A stretch of 42,963 bases of DNA from Candidatus Poribacteria bacterium (GCA_022823085.1 JAJDXV010000101.1:1-42963), one strand, 5' to 3'; shown: positions 31,954-40,173, counted from the stretch's first letter. The notes: generated by a model from the letters alone, not told the origin. Program-made: numbers and translations.

Positions 31954-33900
31954 TTAGATAAAAATCTTATAGGTTCGTAAGCCGGATAGGGGGCCGATGA
32001 TCGCCCAGGTGCTGCCGATGACGTAATCGCCTAAGATTAATCCTAAAAATAGGGGTGCGACCTTACGATGCAACCGCAAACCGCCGTGCCGTAGGATCAT
32101 GAGTTTCAGGAACCACGCCACAAGGAAGGCGAACCAGAAATAGTCCATCGCGAAACTGATCGCGAGTGCGTAACCTGCAGGATGGAAGGGCCACCACAAG
32201 AAGTGCATCCGCATATACATCATCACGAATGTCAACAACGCACCGATCCCCATGAAACCCATACTGATGACGTTTGGCTCCGCCGGGTTATGGAGCCACC
32301 GCTGCAGCCGACTGAACGATTCTCTGCCGACCCATCCTTTGAAACCGACTGCTTTCGCGACGGCCCCGTTTCGGAAGGTGATGTCGAGATTCGCCCAGAA
32401 GGTCGCCAGGATCCCGACAACGATTGCGATCAGCATCGCCATCCATAAACGCCGGTTTCCCATCCCTGTCGCTTCTCCTAACTTGAACGCCTCAATCTGG
32501 TTCGGCATTGGATGGTTCCGGTAGCCGCGATTGAACCAGTAGAAAAGCGACATAATCGTGAGGCTGCTTGGGTCGAACCGACGTGTGCCACCGATTGTCG
32601 CCAACATATCGTGTGGATTCACGTAATAAATTTCGTGAGGTGTGCCGAGTTCCGCCCGGACACGCGTAATCGCGAAGGAGAGCAGGAAATAGACACCGAA
32701 GAAAACGCCGGCAACCCATAACGCCATCCCCGCAAGAGAGGCGAAGATACCGAGCGCGACGAGCGATCCGAGAATACCTAAGAAGGCGGCACGATACGGC
32801 ATCGGTTCATTGGAATCATCGAGACGCGATTTGAACCCAAACACCTTCTTCAATACCTCGCTTAAGTGCTGACGTGTGACCCAGATCGCGAGCAGGAAAA
32901 GCGCGATCCACGCACCGTAAGCCTGTTCGTTTAAAGCGGGGAAGTAACGTGTACCGAGTGCCGCAGCGATGACAAATTCCGCTAAACGCACGACAAAGAA
33001 AAACCAGCACGAAAAGGAGAGGTCCAACGGCAGGAAAAAGGCTAATCCGACCGCAAACGGGTATATCGAGATTCGCGTGCCGCGAATAACGTTCCACGGA
33101 CGCTCGGTAAAGATATTCTGGAATACGGCTGTCCGCTTGATATATGGGATCTCTGGAAACTGTGGGAAGAGATAGTGGACTCCGTTAATCACACCGATGG
33201 CGACAGCGATACTGAACCCCATCCACATCATCCGATTCTTTAGGAGAAGGAGACCGCCGTCTTCCGAAAGTCTGAGCGGGAGTTGAATGATCGGGTACGC
33301 CAATTTCTCTTGTTCTGCCCACCGTTTGCGGACGAGTGTGTTGATGCAGAGCATCATGAACATCATAATCAGGAAAAAGAGACCCCAGAAGAGCAGCGGT
33401 TTTATCCAAACCGAGAAGTTATGCCTTGTATAGAAGGTCGCTTCGCCCTCGTAGAAGCCTTGCAAACTCTGTGCGTCCGAGATGGTGAGCCACGTCGGTA
33501 GATACCGGAAAAAGAGTGCCTGCCATTCGTTCTCCTCTGTGGCGAATCGGAACGGATGCGCGATACTGCCGAACATATTCTGCATCGTGTCGTGTCCGGC
33601 GAACGTACAGGAGATCGCTACCATGATATAAACTGTGAGTAACTCCCCCTGCTGTAGGGGTTGGGTTATCCAGCCCCTACACCGCGGTGCAAGGTATTTC
33701 AACACGCAGTTCGCGAGAACGCAGACGAACATAATGAAAACAGGCTGAATAAAAAGTGGAAGGCAGGAACCGTCAAGTGAGTAGTATTTTACCTCAACGA
33801 GCGTCATCCAATAGACGTTGACAGGGATGAGTAAAACGCCTAAGAGAAGCGAACGTACTGTAACACGGGTCGATGAGCGGTTTGATTCACGAGTTTGCAT
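31954..33900 (-). CDS. Polytopic membrane protein, DUF6785/DUF6784-like
   Basis: This 648-residue protein has a dozen or more hydrophobic helices (for example SLLLGVLLIPVNVYWMTLV, LFFLIMMFMMLCINTL and FASLAGMALWVAGVFF). It resembles the OPT-like DUF6785/DUF6784 membrane proteins of Planctomycetes-like bacteria: the LVRKRWAEQEKLAYPIIQLP and RAELGTPHEIYYVNP segments are characteristic. The transported substrate is unknown. Around residue 75 the frame includes a 27-nt palindrome (33654-33680) that also occurs outside genes, adding about nine residues. The start lacks a clear ribosome site. The next gene upstream on this strand, 23 nt away, is the homocysteine methyltransferase/MTHFR fusion, so they may form one transcript. 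Confidence 0.75.
   Translation of the reverse strand: MQTRESNRSSTRVTVRSLLLGVLLIPVNVYWMTLVEVKYYSLDGSCLPLFIQPVFIMFVCVLANCVLKYLAPRCRGWITQPLQQGELLTVYIMVAISCTFAGHDTMQNMFGSIAHPFRFATEENEWQALFFRYLPTWLTISDAQSLQGFYEGEATFYTRHNFSVWIKPLLFWGLFFLIMMFMMLCINTLVRKRWAEQEKLAYPIIQLPLRLSEDGGLLLLKNRMMWMGFSIAVAIGVINGVHYLFPQFPEIPYIKRTAVFQNIFTERPWNVIRGTRISIYPFAVGLAFFLPLDLSFSCWFFFVVRLAEFVIAAALGTRYFPALNEQAYGAWIALFLLAIWVTRQHLSEVLKKVFGFKSRLDDSNEPMPYRAAFLGILGSLVALGIFASLAGMALWVAGVFFGVYFLLSFAITRVRAELGTPHEIYYVNPHDMLATIGGTRRFDPSSLTIMSLFYWFNRGYRNHPMPNQIEAFKLGEATGMGNRRLWMAMLIAIVVGILATFWANLDITFRNGAVAKAVGFKGWVGRESFSRLQRWLHNPAEPNVISMGFMGIGALLTFVMMYMRMHFLWWPFHPAGYALAISFAMDYFWFAFLVAWFLKLMILRHGGLRLHRKVAPLFLGLILGDYVIGSTWAIIGPLSGLRTYKIFI
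33654..33680. repeat. Palindromic repeat inside the DUF6785-like gene
   Basis: GTAGGGGTTGG and CCAGCCCCTAC are inverted arms of a 27-nt palindrome. The reverse complement differs from 29381-29407 at two positions. It is read in frame as RGWITQPLQ. Confidence 0.75.
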
Positions 33901-33923
33901 AGTTTAGGCGCGGTGTGGAGACG

Positions 33924-35801
33924 CTAACAGTAGTTTTTAACGATCTCCGAGATGACACGGGCTCTGTTTTTCCAATTCATCCGAGCAGGTGGGATTAGGT
34001 AAATGCCGTCGATTTCACATTCATCGAGATTACGGATGTCCCGAATGAGTTCTAAACATAACCGCATACCGAGTTCTTGTGCAGCGGTATCTTCGATATC
34101 ACGGAATTTGTCAACAATAAACTGCGGGATGTAAAGTCCGAGATTGTCGCGTAGGTAGGAGGCACTGCGGAAACTGGTGAGCGGCAGTATGCCATAAAGC
34201 ATCTTTATACCGAGGTGTTCCGTCGCCTTCTGGGTCCGCACAATGTCTTGGTATGTCCAGACGGGTTGTGTGTAGGCGAAATTGGCACCCTGTGCCACCT
34301 TATTTGCGAGATGCTTGACGTGCGGTTGGAGGTTCTCGGCGACTGTGAACCCACCGCCGTAATAGAATCCACACGGGTCGCCGATAGACGAACCGTCGGC
34401 AAGTTCGCCTTGATTCAAGCGGGCGATAAGTTTCATCAATTGAACGGCACCACGGACATCCGGCACGAGGCTTGCGGCTTCAAAGGGACCTGCTTTCGGG
34501 TGATCGCCGGATAAAGCGACGATACCGCGGATCCCTAACGCCTCCGCCTCCAACAGATGTGATTGCATACTGATGAGATTACGCGATCGGGTTGTCCAGT
34601 GGATAAGTGTTGGGATTTGCGTTGCCTGCTGGAGTCGATACGCCGTACCGATTGCACCGATGTTCACTGCTGCTCCGGAATTGTCTGTCACGTCGAACAG
34701 GTCCACGCCTCTCGCAGCGAGCCCCTTCGCTTCTTTCAACATTGCTCGCAATTGCGGGAATGTGTTTGCGCGCATCTCTACACTCACGATACGTTCGCGC
34801 GTTTCAAATACCTGTTGCACAGGATTATCGTAGGGGCGGTGGGCCTTCGTCCCCACTGACCTAATTTTCGGGAGGACAAAGATTCGAGACTCACGTTTTA
34901 TAGGTTTGAGTCCTGCGATTGCCTGTCGGATCCTTGCTATATATTCTGGGGTCGTTCCGCAACAGCCGCCAATCATGTTCGCGCCGAGTTCGACCAGTTT
35001 TCGGACGTAATCGCTGAAGACATCTGCCTCCACCGTATAAGAGACAGCGACTTCACCTTGCTCGACTCTCGGATTGCCAGCGTTCGGTTGCACGACAATA
35101 GGCACTTTGATGACAGGTGCCAGAAGTACCATCGCCTCAACAAGATCGTGGGGTCCCCTGCAATTGATACCGACTGCGTGTGCGCCGAGTTGCTCCAACT
35201 CCTGTGCAAAGACACGTACATCCAGTCCAGCACCGACAGTCCCACCTGAAATGCCGCTAATCTCAATGATGACAGGGACACCGTAAGTGAGTGCTTGTTT
35301 CGTAGCAACTTCTGCCTGTTTTGGGGAGACGAAGGTTTCGAGGATGAGGAGGTCAACACCCGCGTCAACGAGGGCATCCATCTGTTGTTTGAAAATCTGT
35401 CGGACTGTTTTTGTAGCAGGGACCGTCGCATCAAAACTTTGGAACGGAATCGGTCCAACGGATCCTGCGATATGACTTGCCTCGGTTGCCGCTTCGCGCG
35501 CCAGTACTACACCGATTTTGTTGATTTCCTCAACCTGTTCACTTAAACCGTGGATGGCTAACGCTTCTCTGTTCGCCTGGTAGGTATTCGTCTGAATAAC
35601 GTCGGCACCCGCTTCAACGTAAGCGCGGTGAATAGCGGTGATTTTCTGGGCGTGTTCATCAGAAATATTGCAAGCATCAATGCACTGCAGATGCGCCGGT
35701 ATCCGTTTGCGGAGTTCGGTCCCGATAGCCCCGTCGCACACGAGTATCCGGTGTGCTAAGGCATCTATGAAGTTGTCTTTTTTTCTTACAGTGGTAGTCA
35801 T
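33924..35801 (-). CDS. Bifunctional homocysteine S-methyltransferase / methylenetetrahydrofolate reductase
   Basis: This 625-residue protein fuses an N-terminal homocysteine methyltransferase domain (about 1-300; ILVCDGAIGTELRKR, GINCRG and IGGCCGTTPEYI supply the zinc cysteines) to a C-terminal MTHFR-like flavoprotein (about 330-625; VSVEMRANTF, IVALSGDHP and FAYTQPVW). It would methylate homocysteine and reduce methylene-THF, like the YitJ-type proteins of Firmicutes. The frame extends to 35828, but that part is a heptamer repeat, so ATG 35801 is used. The linker between domains contains an in-frame palindromic repeat (34830-34856). Confidence 0.9.
   Translation of the reverse strand: MTTTVRKKDNFIDALAHRILVCDGAIGTELRKRIPAHLQCIDACNISDEHAQKITAIHRAYVEAGADVIQTNTYQANREALAIHGLSEQVEEINKIGVVLAREAATEASHIAGSVGPIPFQSFDATVPATKTVRQIFKQQMDALVDAGVDLLILETFVSPKQAEVATKQALTYGVPVIIEISGISGGTVGAGLDVRVFAQELEQLGAHAVGINCRGPHDLVEAMVLLAPVIKVPIVVQPNAGNPRVEQGEVAVSYTVEADVFSDYVRKLVELGANMIGGCCGTTPEYIARIRQAIAGLKPIKRESRIFVLPKIRSVGTKAHRPYDNPVQQVFETRERIVSVEMRANTFPQLRAMLKEAKGLAARGVDLFDVTDNSGAAVNIGAIGTAYRLQQATQIPTLIHWTTRSRNLISMQSHLLEAEALGIRGIVALSGDHPKAGPFEAASLVPDVRGAVQLMKLIARLNQGELADGSSIGDPCGFYYGGGFTVAENLQPHVKHLANKVAQGANFAYTQPVWTYQDIVRTQKATEHLGIKMLYGILPLTSFRSASYLRDNLGLYIPQFIVDKFRDIEDTAAQELGMRLCLELIRDIRNLDECEIDGIYLIPPARMNWKNRARVISEIVKNYC
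34830..34856. repeat. Palindromic repeat inside the methyltransferase/MTHFR linker
   Basis: GTAGGGGCG and CGTCCCCAC are imperfect inverted arms around GTGGGCCTT. Read on the minus strand it encodes VGTKAHRPY. CGCCCCTACGAT, the same motif, also occurs in the intergenic MITE-2 copy near 22334. Confidence 0.65.
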
Positions 35802-35813
35802 ATAAGACAGTAC

Positions 35814-35890
35814 CCAGTCACCAGTCACCAGTCACCAGTTAAGAAAAGAGGTCTTTTCTCTGGAAACTGGAAACTGGAAACTGGAAACTG
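35814..35890. repeat. Inverted heptamer array
   Basis: CCAGTCA is repeated three times (35814-35840, with a partial unit), followed by GAAAAGA-GG-TCTTTTC, then TGGAAAC repeated four times (35861-35890). CCAGT and ACTGG pair, so the whole can form a long hairpin between the genes on either side. Confidence 0.8.
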
Positions 35891-35899
35891 TTCCTGACG

Positions 35900-37513
35900 C
35901 TATCTAATAATAGAGCCTGCTCTTTCAGTTGGGATATAATAGTAGCCGAAGATGATACACATTTCGTCCTCAGATGTCAGTCCAAATATAAGCGGTTCAT
36001 TCGTATCGTAGTTGTTATGGGTACACTGGAATGTAAGCCCGTCATCGGAATTTAATGTAAGGATCGGGTCAAACAGCGTAATGGGCGCGTCATCGTAGGC
36101 GATACTGCGGTGTAGGAGCTCGCCTGAAGATTTTTGGAAAATCTCAAACAACTCACCGTGTCTGTGCATGTGAGATGTTAGCAGGAAGACCTGCAGCTCT
36201 GTATCCTGATCGTGGCCACGACGTTCGAGTTCATCTTCAGCGTACCACGTCATCTTGGCGACACGGGTCGTTCGGGGTGGCACGTTGATTGATCTGTTAG
36301 AAACGAAAATTTCGACAGCTTCGTATTGTAGCTCTTCCTCAGGAATCGTATGGATATTGACGTAGGTTTCGCCGATCAGTGTTTCATCGCCAAGCAGATT
36401 GATGTAATGCGAATTAAGGTCGTAAACAGTGTCTCCTGGTAATCGTAAACCTACGCCTTCTGGGAACGCGTACATAGTTTCATCTGTTTGTGTGCCGACG
36501 ACGAAAAGCCTATCAATACCGAAATTGCCGAGTACCAGTGGGTCATCTGTGTCGAGCTCACGGAACTTATCTTCTGGATTGACACCGATGCCCGGTGTGA
36601 TACCTCTGTCTTGGATACCGTTTGCCAAACCTTCCTCTGTCAGACGGTATAAGATGAAGTGATGACTGCCAGAAGGATAGAAGATTTCTACTCTATTAAT
36701 AAAGATGTCCTCTTCTACCGGATTTCCATTTTCATCTTTGATTTGGGTGGTGTAATAGACTTCACGTTCCGTGCCGGGTTCAATCTTGAAAGGTGGCAAA
36801 TGGAGTTGGTATCCTTCACCGGGTGGTGGTGGTGCGGGGGGTTCAAAAACTTCTTCGGGGTCGCGTAAGACAGCGAGGTCACCGATCCCTGCGACTTTCC
36901 CTGTCTGCGGAGCGCCCGCCTCAATCCAGGTCCGAATTGCATCTATTTTGCCATTGTGGATGACCCCACCACCGAACGGCATGCGTGCACCTTGATCGGG
37001 GGACTCGGGCCCCATCAGTTTTGTCAAAAGGAAGCTGTTGTCTGGATTGTCCGGATCCACGAGTTTCATACCTGCGGCTGCGGCCGAGGGGTTCTGCGGC
37101 ACACGTCCAACCAAATCCGAGTAAGATGTTCCATACGTCAGATTCAAGTTACCGGCATTCGCAGGTGTCGCGTGGCAGACGCTGCTTGCGCAACTCTTAT
37201 CAAAAACGTAGTCCTGAATATCGTGATATGCCGAATTGTCGTTGACCTCAGTTTGACCGAAACTGTTGCTGACACGAACCAGGTCTAACACATTGACGAT
37301 GCCGTCGCGGTTGACATCCGGGTTCTGTTCCGCAGTGCGGTCACCGGGCTGTCCAAACGCAGCAGCGACAAGCACAAGGTCTTGGATATTGACTGTACCA
37401 TCTTTGTTGACATCCTCTAACAGCGTGGAGCCTTCACCGTGTCCAAGCGCAGAGAAGGACACACCGATTACGAGAAAGAGGATAAGTGTGGAATAAATCA
37501 ATTGTTTAAACAT
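35900..37513 (-). CDS. Secreted dockerin, cytochrome c-like and copper monooxygenase-like protein
   Basis: This protein of about 537 residues has a signal peptide (LIYSTLILFLVIGVSFSALG). Two dockerin-type calcium repeats follow (DVNKDGTVNIQDLVLVAAAF and DVNRDGIVNVLDLVRVSNSF). Next comes a planctomycete-type cytochrome c region with SCASSVCH, a C-x4-C-H spacing, and a downstream Met in GARMPFGGG. The C-terminal half resembles type II copper, ascorbate-dependent monooxygenases: PSGSHHFILYRL, LTSHMHRHGELF and FQCTHNNYD supply likely copper ligands. The function may be oxidative attack on an extracellular substrate with built-in electron transfer; that is inference. The frame reaches 37555, but GGAGG near 37530 lies inside that extension. 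ATG 37513 or the TTG at 37519 is the likely start. Confidence 0.8.
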   Translation of the reverse strand: MFKQLIYSTLILFLVIGVSFSALGHGEGSTLLEDVNKDGTVNIQDLVLVAAAFGQPGDRTAEQNPDVNRDGIVNVLDLVRVSNSFGQTEVNDNSAYHDIQDYVFDKSCASSVCHATPANAGNLNLTYGTSYSDLVGRVPQNPSAAAAGMKLVDPDNPDNSFLLTKLMGPESPDQGARMPFGGGVIHNGKIDAIRTWIEAGAPQTGKVAGIGDLAVLRDPEEVFEPPAPPPPGEGYQLHLPPFKIEPGTEREVYYTTQIKDENGNPVEEDIFINRVEIFYPSGSHHFILYRLTEEGLANGIQDRGITPGIGVNPEDKFRELDTDDPLVLGNFGIDRLFVVGTQTDETMYAFPEGVGLRLPGDTVYDLNSHYINLLGDETLIGETYVNIHTIPEEELQYEAVEIFVSNRSINVPPRTTRVAKMTWYAEDELERRGHDQDTELQVFLLTSHMHRHGELFEIFQKSSGELLHRSIAYDDAPITLFDPILTLNSDDGLTFQCTHNNYDTNEPLIFGLTSEDEMCIIFGYYYIPTERAGSIIR

Positions 37514-37583
37514 AGTCAAAAATTTAACCTCCAAATATCTATTGGCTACATCCAAATAGTCTTGGTCGTTGATAGACGACCGA

Positions 37584-38297
37584 TTAATCGGGCACCGTAC
37601 TTTTGAAAAGTTCTGTTTTTGGAATAAACCGGTATTTTAAGAGTGTCCATGCGGCAAATAATCCGTCCGACCAGAACCGGAGTTTCTTGCCTTCCTTCTT
37701 CGTACGCGGAAAATAGGAGACCGGCACCTCATAGATACGATACCCTGCACGTAGGATTTTAGCGGTAACTTCCGGACAGAATTCAAAGCCTTCACACGTC
37801 AAGTTCAGTCGTGTTATCAGTTCTGTGGAAAAGGCTTTGTAACCGGTAGACTCATCGGTGATACGGCAGCCGTAAAGGAGGTTCGTATAGGTCGCGAGAA
37901 GCCGATTCGCAATAAAATTGTGAAGACTCGCGTTTCCGCGTCCGTTCAGAAACCTCGACCCGTAGACAACTTGAACGTTGTCCTTCTCAAACGGTTTCAA
38001 GAGGTCCACGAGGTCTGTTGGCGATAACTCCATGTCCGCATCCTGAATAACGACGGTTTCTCCTTTTACATGCGATAGTCCTTGCCGGATCGCGAAACCT
38101 TTGCCGCTATTCTTTTGGCAATGCACGACGGTTAGCGCGTGAACTGCTTGTAGTTCTTCAAGTGCTCTATATGTTCCGTCAGTGGAACCGTCGTTGACGA
38201 CGATGATCTGTTTCTCAATTGGCAGTGAACGCACAGCTTCAACAACTTGTCCGATTGTTTGCTCTTCGTTATACGCAGGAATGATTACAGATACCAA
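37584..38297 (-). CDS. Family 2 glycosyltransferase (dolichyl-phosphate mannose synthase-like)
   Basis: This 237-residue GT-A enzyme has VSVIIPAYNEEQTIGQVVEA, IVVNDGSTDGT, NSGKGFAIRQG, and the metal-binding VIQDADMELSP. A membrane-anchoring tail is absent. The combination with ITDESTGYKAF and EVPVSYFPRTKKEGKKL is typical of enzymes that glycosylate polyprenyl phosphate. The start is TTG at 38297. Its ribosome site AGGAAAA is supplied by the right end of a leader/palindrome element identical to one before an ABC permease. It lies just upstream of the dockerin protein gene on the same strand. Confidence 0.9.
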   Translation of the reverse strand: MVSVIIPAYNEEQTIGQVVEAVRSLPIEKQIIVVNDGSTDGTYRALEELQAVHALTVVHCQKNSGKGFAIRQGLSHVKGETVVIQDADMELSPTDLVDLLKPFEKDNVQVVYGSRFLNGRGNASLHNFIANRLLATYTNLLYGCRITDESTGYKAFSTELITRLNLTCEGFEFCPEVTAKILRAGYRIYEVPVSYFPRTKKEGKKLRFWSDGLFAAWTLLKYRFIPKTELFKSTVPD

Positions 38298-38418
38298 TTT
38301 TTAAATTTTCCTGAGACCGAAAATATCGTGCTTTTGTGAAATAACATTATTGTCGATATTTTCGGTCTCGGTTCGGTGAGGTGGGTTCCGGGTTTCAAGT
38401 GCCTCTCCGTATATCCGC
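38298..38418 (-). promoter_or_regulatory. Dispersed leader split by a 57-bp palindrome, copy 2
   Basis: On the minus strand GCGGATATACGG, ACCGAACCG, then the perfect 16-bp inverted repeat (38313-38328 with 38354-38369) and AGGAAAATTTAAAAA precede the TTG start. The palindrome and its 25-nt loop are identical to 10343-10399, nearly 28 kb away. The leader parts match the one before the MFS gene. Confidence 0.8.
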
Positions 38419-38462
38419 AGTCAACGTTGTTGCCTGCTGCGTTTTTTGTCGAAAAAACTAAA

Positions 38463-39254
38463 TTAGAGAAGGGACTTCACCATACCGCCATCGACTTGAA
38501 TAGTCGTTCCTGTTATGTAGCTTGCGCGTTCTGAGGCGAGGAATACAATTAGGGTCGCAAATTCATCCGGATCTCCGATTCTACCGAGCGGGATATCTGC
38601 TGTCATTTTTTCGAGTGCCTCATCAAAGGTGATGCCAGCTTCTTCAGCACGTACCGTCGCTAACTGCTGGATACGATCCGTGAAGATGATGCCGGGACAG
38701 ACGTTGTTCACCAAAATTTTGTCCGGTGCCAACTCCGTTGCGAGTGTTTTCGCAAAGCCGATCACACCCGTTCGCGCCATATTTGATAACATAAGGTTAT
38801 CGACAGGTTGTTTAACAGAGACAGAGGTAAGATTGATAATCCGTCCACCGCCGCGTTCGCGCATTGACGGTACAACACCACGGCAGAGGTTGATTGTACT
38901 CATCAGGTTGAGATGAACCGCGTCTTGGTAGTCCTGCGCCGCGAGGTCATCAAACCGTCCTGCTCTGGGACCGCCTGCATTGTTAACTAAAATATCGATA
39001 CCACCGAAATGGTCAATCGCTGTGTTAATGAGGTTTTCAACCTGATCAGGTTGACTAACATCCGTCGGCACTGCTAACACGTCCGTGCCGGTCTGTTTAC
39101 GTATATTGTCCGCCGTTGCTTTTAGTGTTTCGCTGTCTCTTGCACAGATGGTGACTTTCGCACCCTCTTGTGCTAAACCGAGTGCAATGGCGCGTCCGAG
39201 CCCTTTGCTTGAAGCACCTACAACTGCAATTTTGTCCGTGAGTCCGAGGTTCAT
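38463..39254 (-). CDS. Short-chain dehydrogenase/reductase, FabG-like, atypical active site
   Basis: This 263-residue SDR has the nucleotide motif VVGASSKGLGRAIALGLA, NNAGGPRAG and a C-terminal CPGIIFTDR. Where the YxxxK catalytic pair is expected, after NLTSVSVKQPVD, it reads NLMLSNMARTGV, so the Tyr is replaced by a hydrophobic residue and the Lys by Arg. A known 3-oxoacyl-reductase-like SDR subgroup has this pattern. The frame extends to 39347, but a TTGACA-17-TATACT promoter (39319-39347) overlaps that part, so ATG 39254 is the start. The substrate is unknown. Confidence 0.85.
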   Translation of the reverse strand: MNLGLTDKIAVVGASSKGLGRAIALGLAQEGAKVTICARDSETLKATADNIRKQTGTDVLAVPTDVSQPDQVENLINTAIDHFGGIDILVNNAGGPRAGRFDDLAAQDYQDAVHLNLMSTINLCRGVVPSMRERGGGRIINLTSVSVKQPVDNLMLSNMARTGVIGFAKTLATELAPDKILVNNVCPGIIFTDRIQQLATVRAEEAGITFDEALEKMTADIPLGRIGDPDEFATLIVFLASERASYITGTTIQVDGGMVKSLL

Positions 39255-39318
39255 TATGTTTAAATGTGGGCTTGTCACCCTACAACCTTTCAAGAACAGA
39301 ATCAATTTTACAAGATTA

Positions 39319-39347
39319 AGTATAACACTATGGCGGTATAATGTCAA
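39319..39347 (-). promoter_or_regulatory. Sigma70-type promoter of the SDR gene
   Basis: On the minus strand TTGACA (39342-39347) and TATACT (39319-39324) are separated by 17 nt. Transcription would start near 39312, about 60 nt before ATG 39254. Confidence 0.75.
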
Positions 39348-39378
39348 ATGTTATTTCCGTATGGGGTGTGTAAGGGAA

Positions 39379-39879
39379 TTAATCGCCCGATGTCTTGTCT
39401 ACCTGCTCTTTAGCATTCGGATCTTCGATGGCATCCCTGCTGTCGAAGAGTACAGGTCCACCCAGATCGACCCCCAGTCTTATGTATCGCTCTTTGTCCT
39501 TTTTCCACTGTTTTAAGTTCGTTTTTGTGGTATCTGAGGGATAGAGGTGGTATTCTGCGGTATAAAGTTCTATTGCCTCATCAATGTTCAGTCCGTGTCC
39601 GTATGCAAGTTTTTGCTTGAGTCGGATATAGGTGCGGACTTCTGGGATATCCCCGTACTTCCGGACGAGAGGGTTGTGCGGACTCGGATTGTCTGGGTCA
39701 TCCTTAAACGGATGGAACCCGGGAATGAAATCTACTTTAGGGGCCGTCTGTTTATCACGGACATCTGCTGTGTTTAGAAGCGGTTGATTTTCGTGCGGTT
39801 CATTGACCTGCTTCACACTGCATCCCGAGATCACGGTGATAAAAAGAAAAAAAACGAGTAACGTCTTCAAAGTTTTCAT
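39379..39879 (-). CDS. Putative lipoprotein with a conserved LYTAEYHLYP-type C-terminal motif
   Basis: This 166-residue protein has a lipoprotein signal peptide (LLVFFLFITVISGC, lipobox ISGC). The mature part has YGDIPEVRTYIRLKQKL and then NIDEAIELYTAEYHLYPSDTTKTNLKQ. The same two elements occur in the neighbours at 39876-40103 and 41075-41614. I know no named domain. Its ATG overlaps the stop of the upstream gene (ATGA), so the two are translationally coupled. It is probably anchored at a membrane facing the periplasm. The role is unknown. Confidence 0.65.
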   Translation of the reverse strand: MKTLKTLLVFFLFITVISGCSVKQVNEPHENQPLLNTADVRDKQTAPKVDFIPGFHPFKDDPDNPSPHNPLVRKYGDIPEVRTYIRLKQKLAYGHGLNIDEAIELYTAEYHLYPSDTTKTNLKQWKKDKERYIRLGVDLGGPVLFDSRDAIEDPNAKEQVDKTSGD

Positions 39880-40103
39880 GGTGTTCGCCTTCCGTTTTCA
39901 GTGGCTCTTTCCTCCAAGAAAATCTCAAGCGTTTTCTTGGTTCTCAGATCTGGCCACAGATGATATAGGGCAGTCGTCAATTCAACGCGGTCATCCAAGG
40001 TGAGTTCCTCGCTCTTTTTTATTTTTCGGGTGAACTCCGTAAATGTGTGAACCTCACGGATTCCGACACTCTCGGCACCTCTGAAAATAAAAGAGGCTGC
40101 CAT
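39876..40103 (-). CDS. Small paralog of the neighbouring lipoprotein domain, N-terminally truncated
   Basis: This 75-residue protein consists almost only of the shared domain: GIREVHTFTEFTRKI, then LTLDDRVELTTALYHLWPDLRTKKTLEIF. It lacks the signal peptide found in its paralogs. Its first residues (MAASFIFR) come from a promoter module that is duplicated at 42360-42466, so the original 5' part was probably replaced. It overlaps the following lipoprotein gene by ATGA. No ribosome site is visible. It may be expressed but mislocalised. Confidence 0.55.
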   Translation of the reverse strand: MAASFIFRGAESVGIREVHTFTEFTRKIKKSEELTLDDRVELTTALYHLWPDLRTKKTLEIFLEERATENGRRTP

Positions 40104-40144
40104 CTACAAAATATTCATGACAACAAGAATAGAAAACATGCATA

Positions 40145-40173
40145 AGTATAGCACGTGCGGGTGTTATCGTCAA
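40145..40173 (-). promoter_or_regulatory. Promoter in the duplicated module, copy 1
   Basis: On the minus strand TTGACG (40168-40173) and TATACT (40145-40150) are separated by 17 nt. The surrounding roughly 115 bp (about 40070-40187) are repeated at 42360-42466. Confidence 0.65.

Noticed and set aside
35814..35890. CRISPR-like array
   Set aside because: The units are 7 nt, directly adjacent and without spacers, and the arms are inverted.
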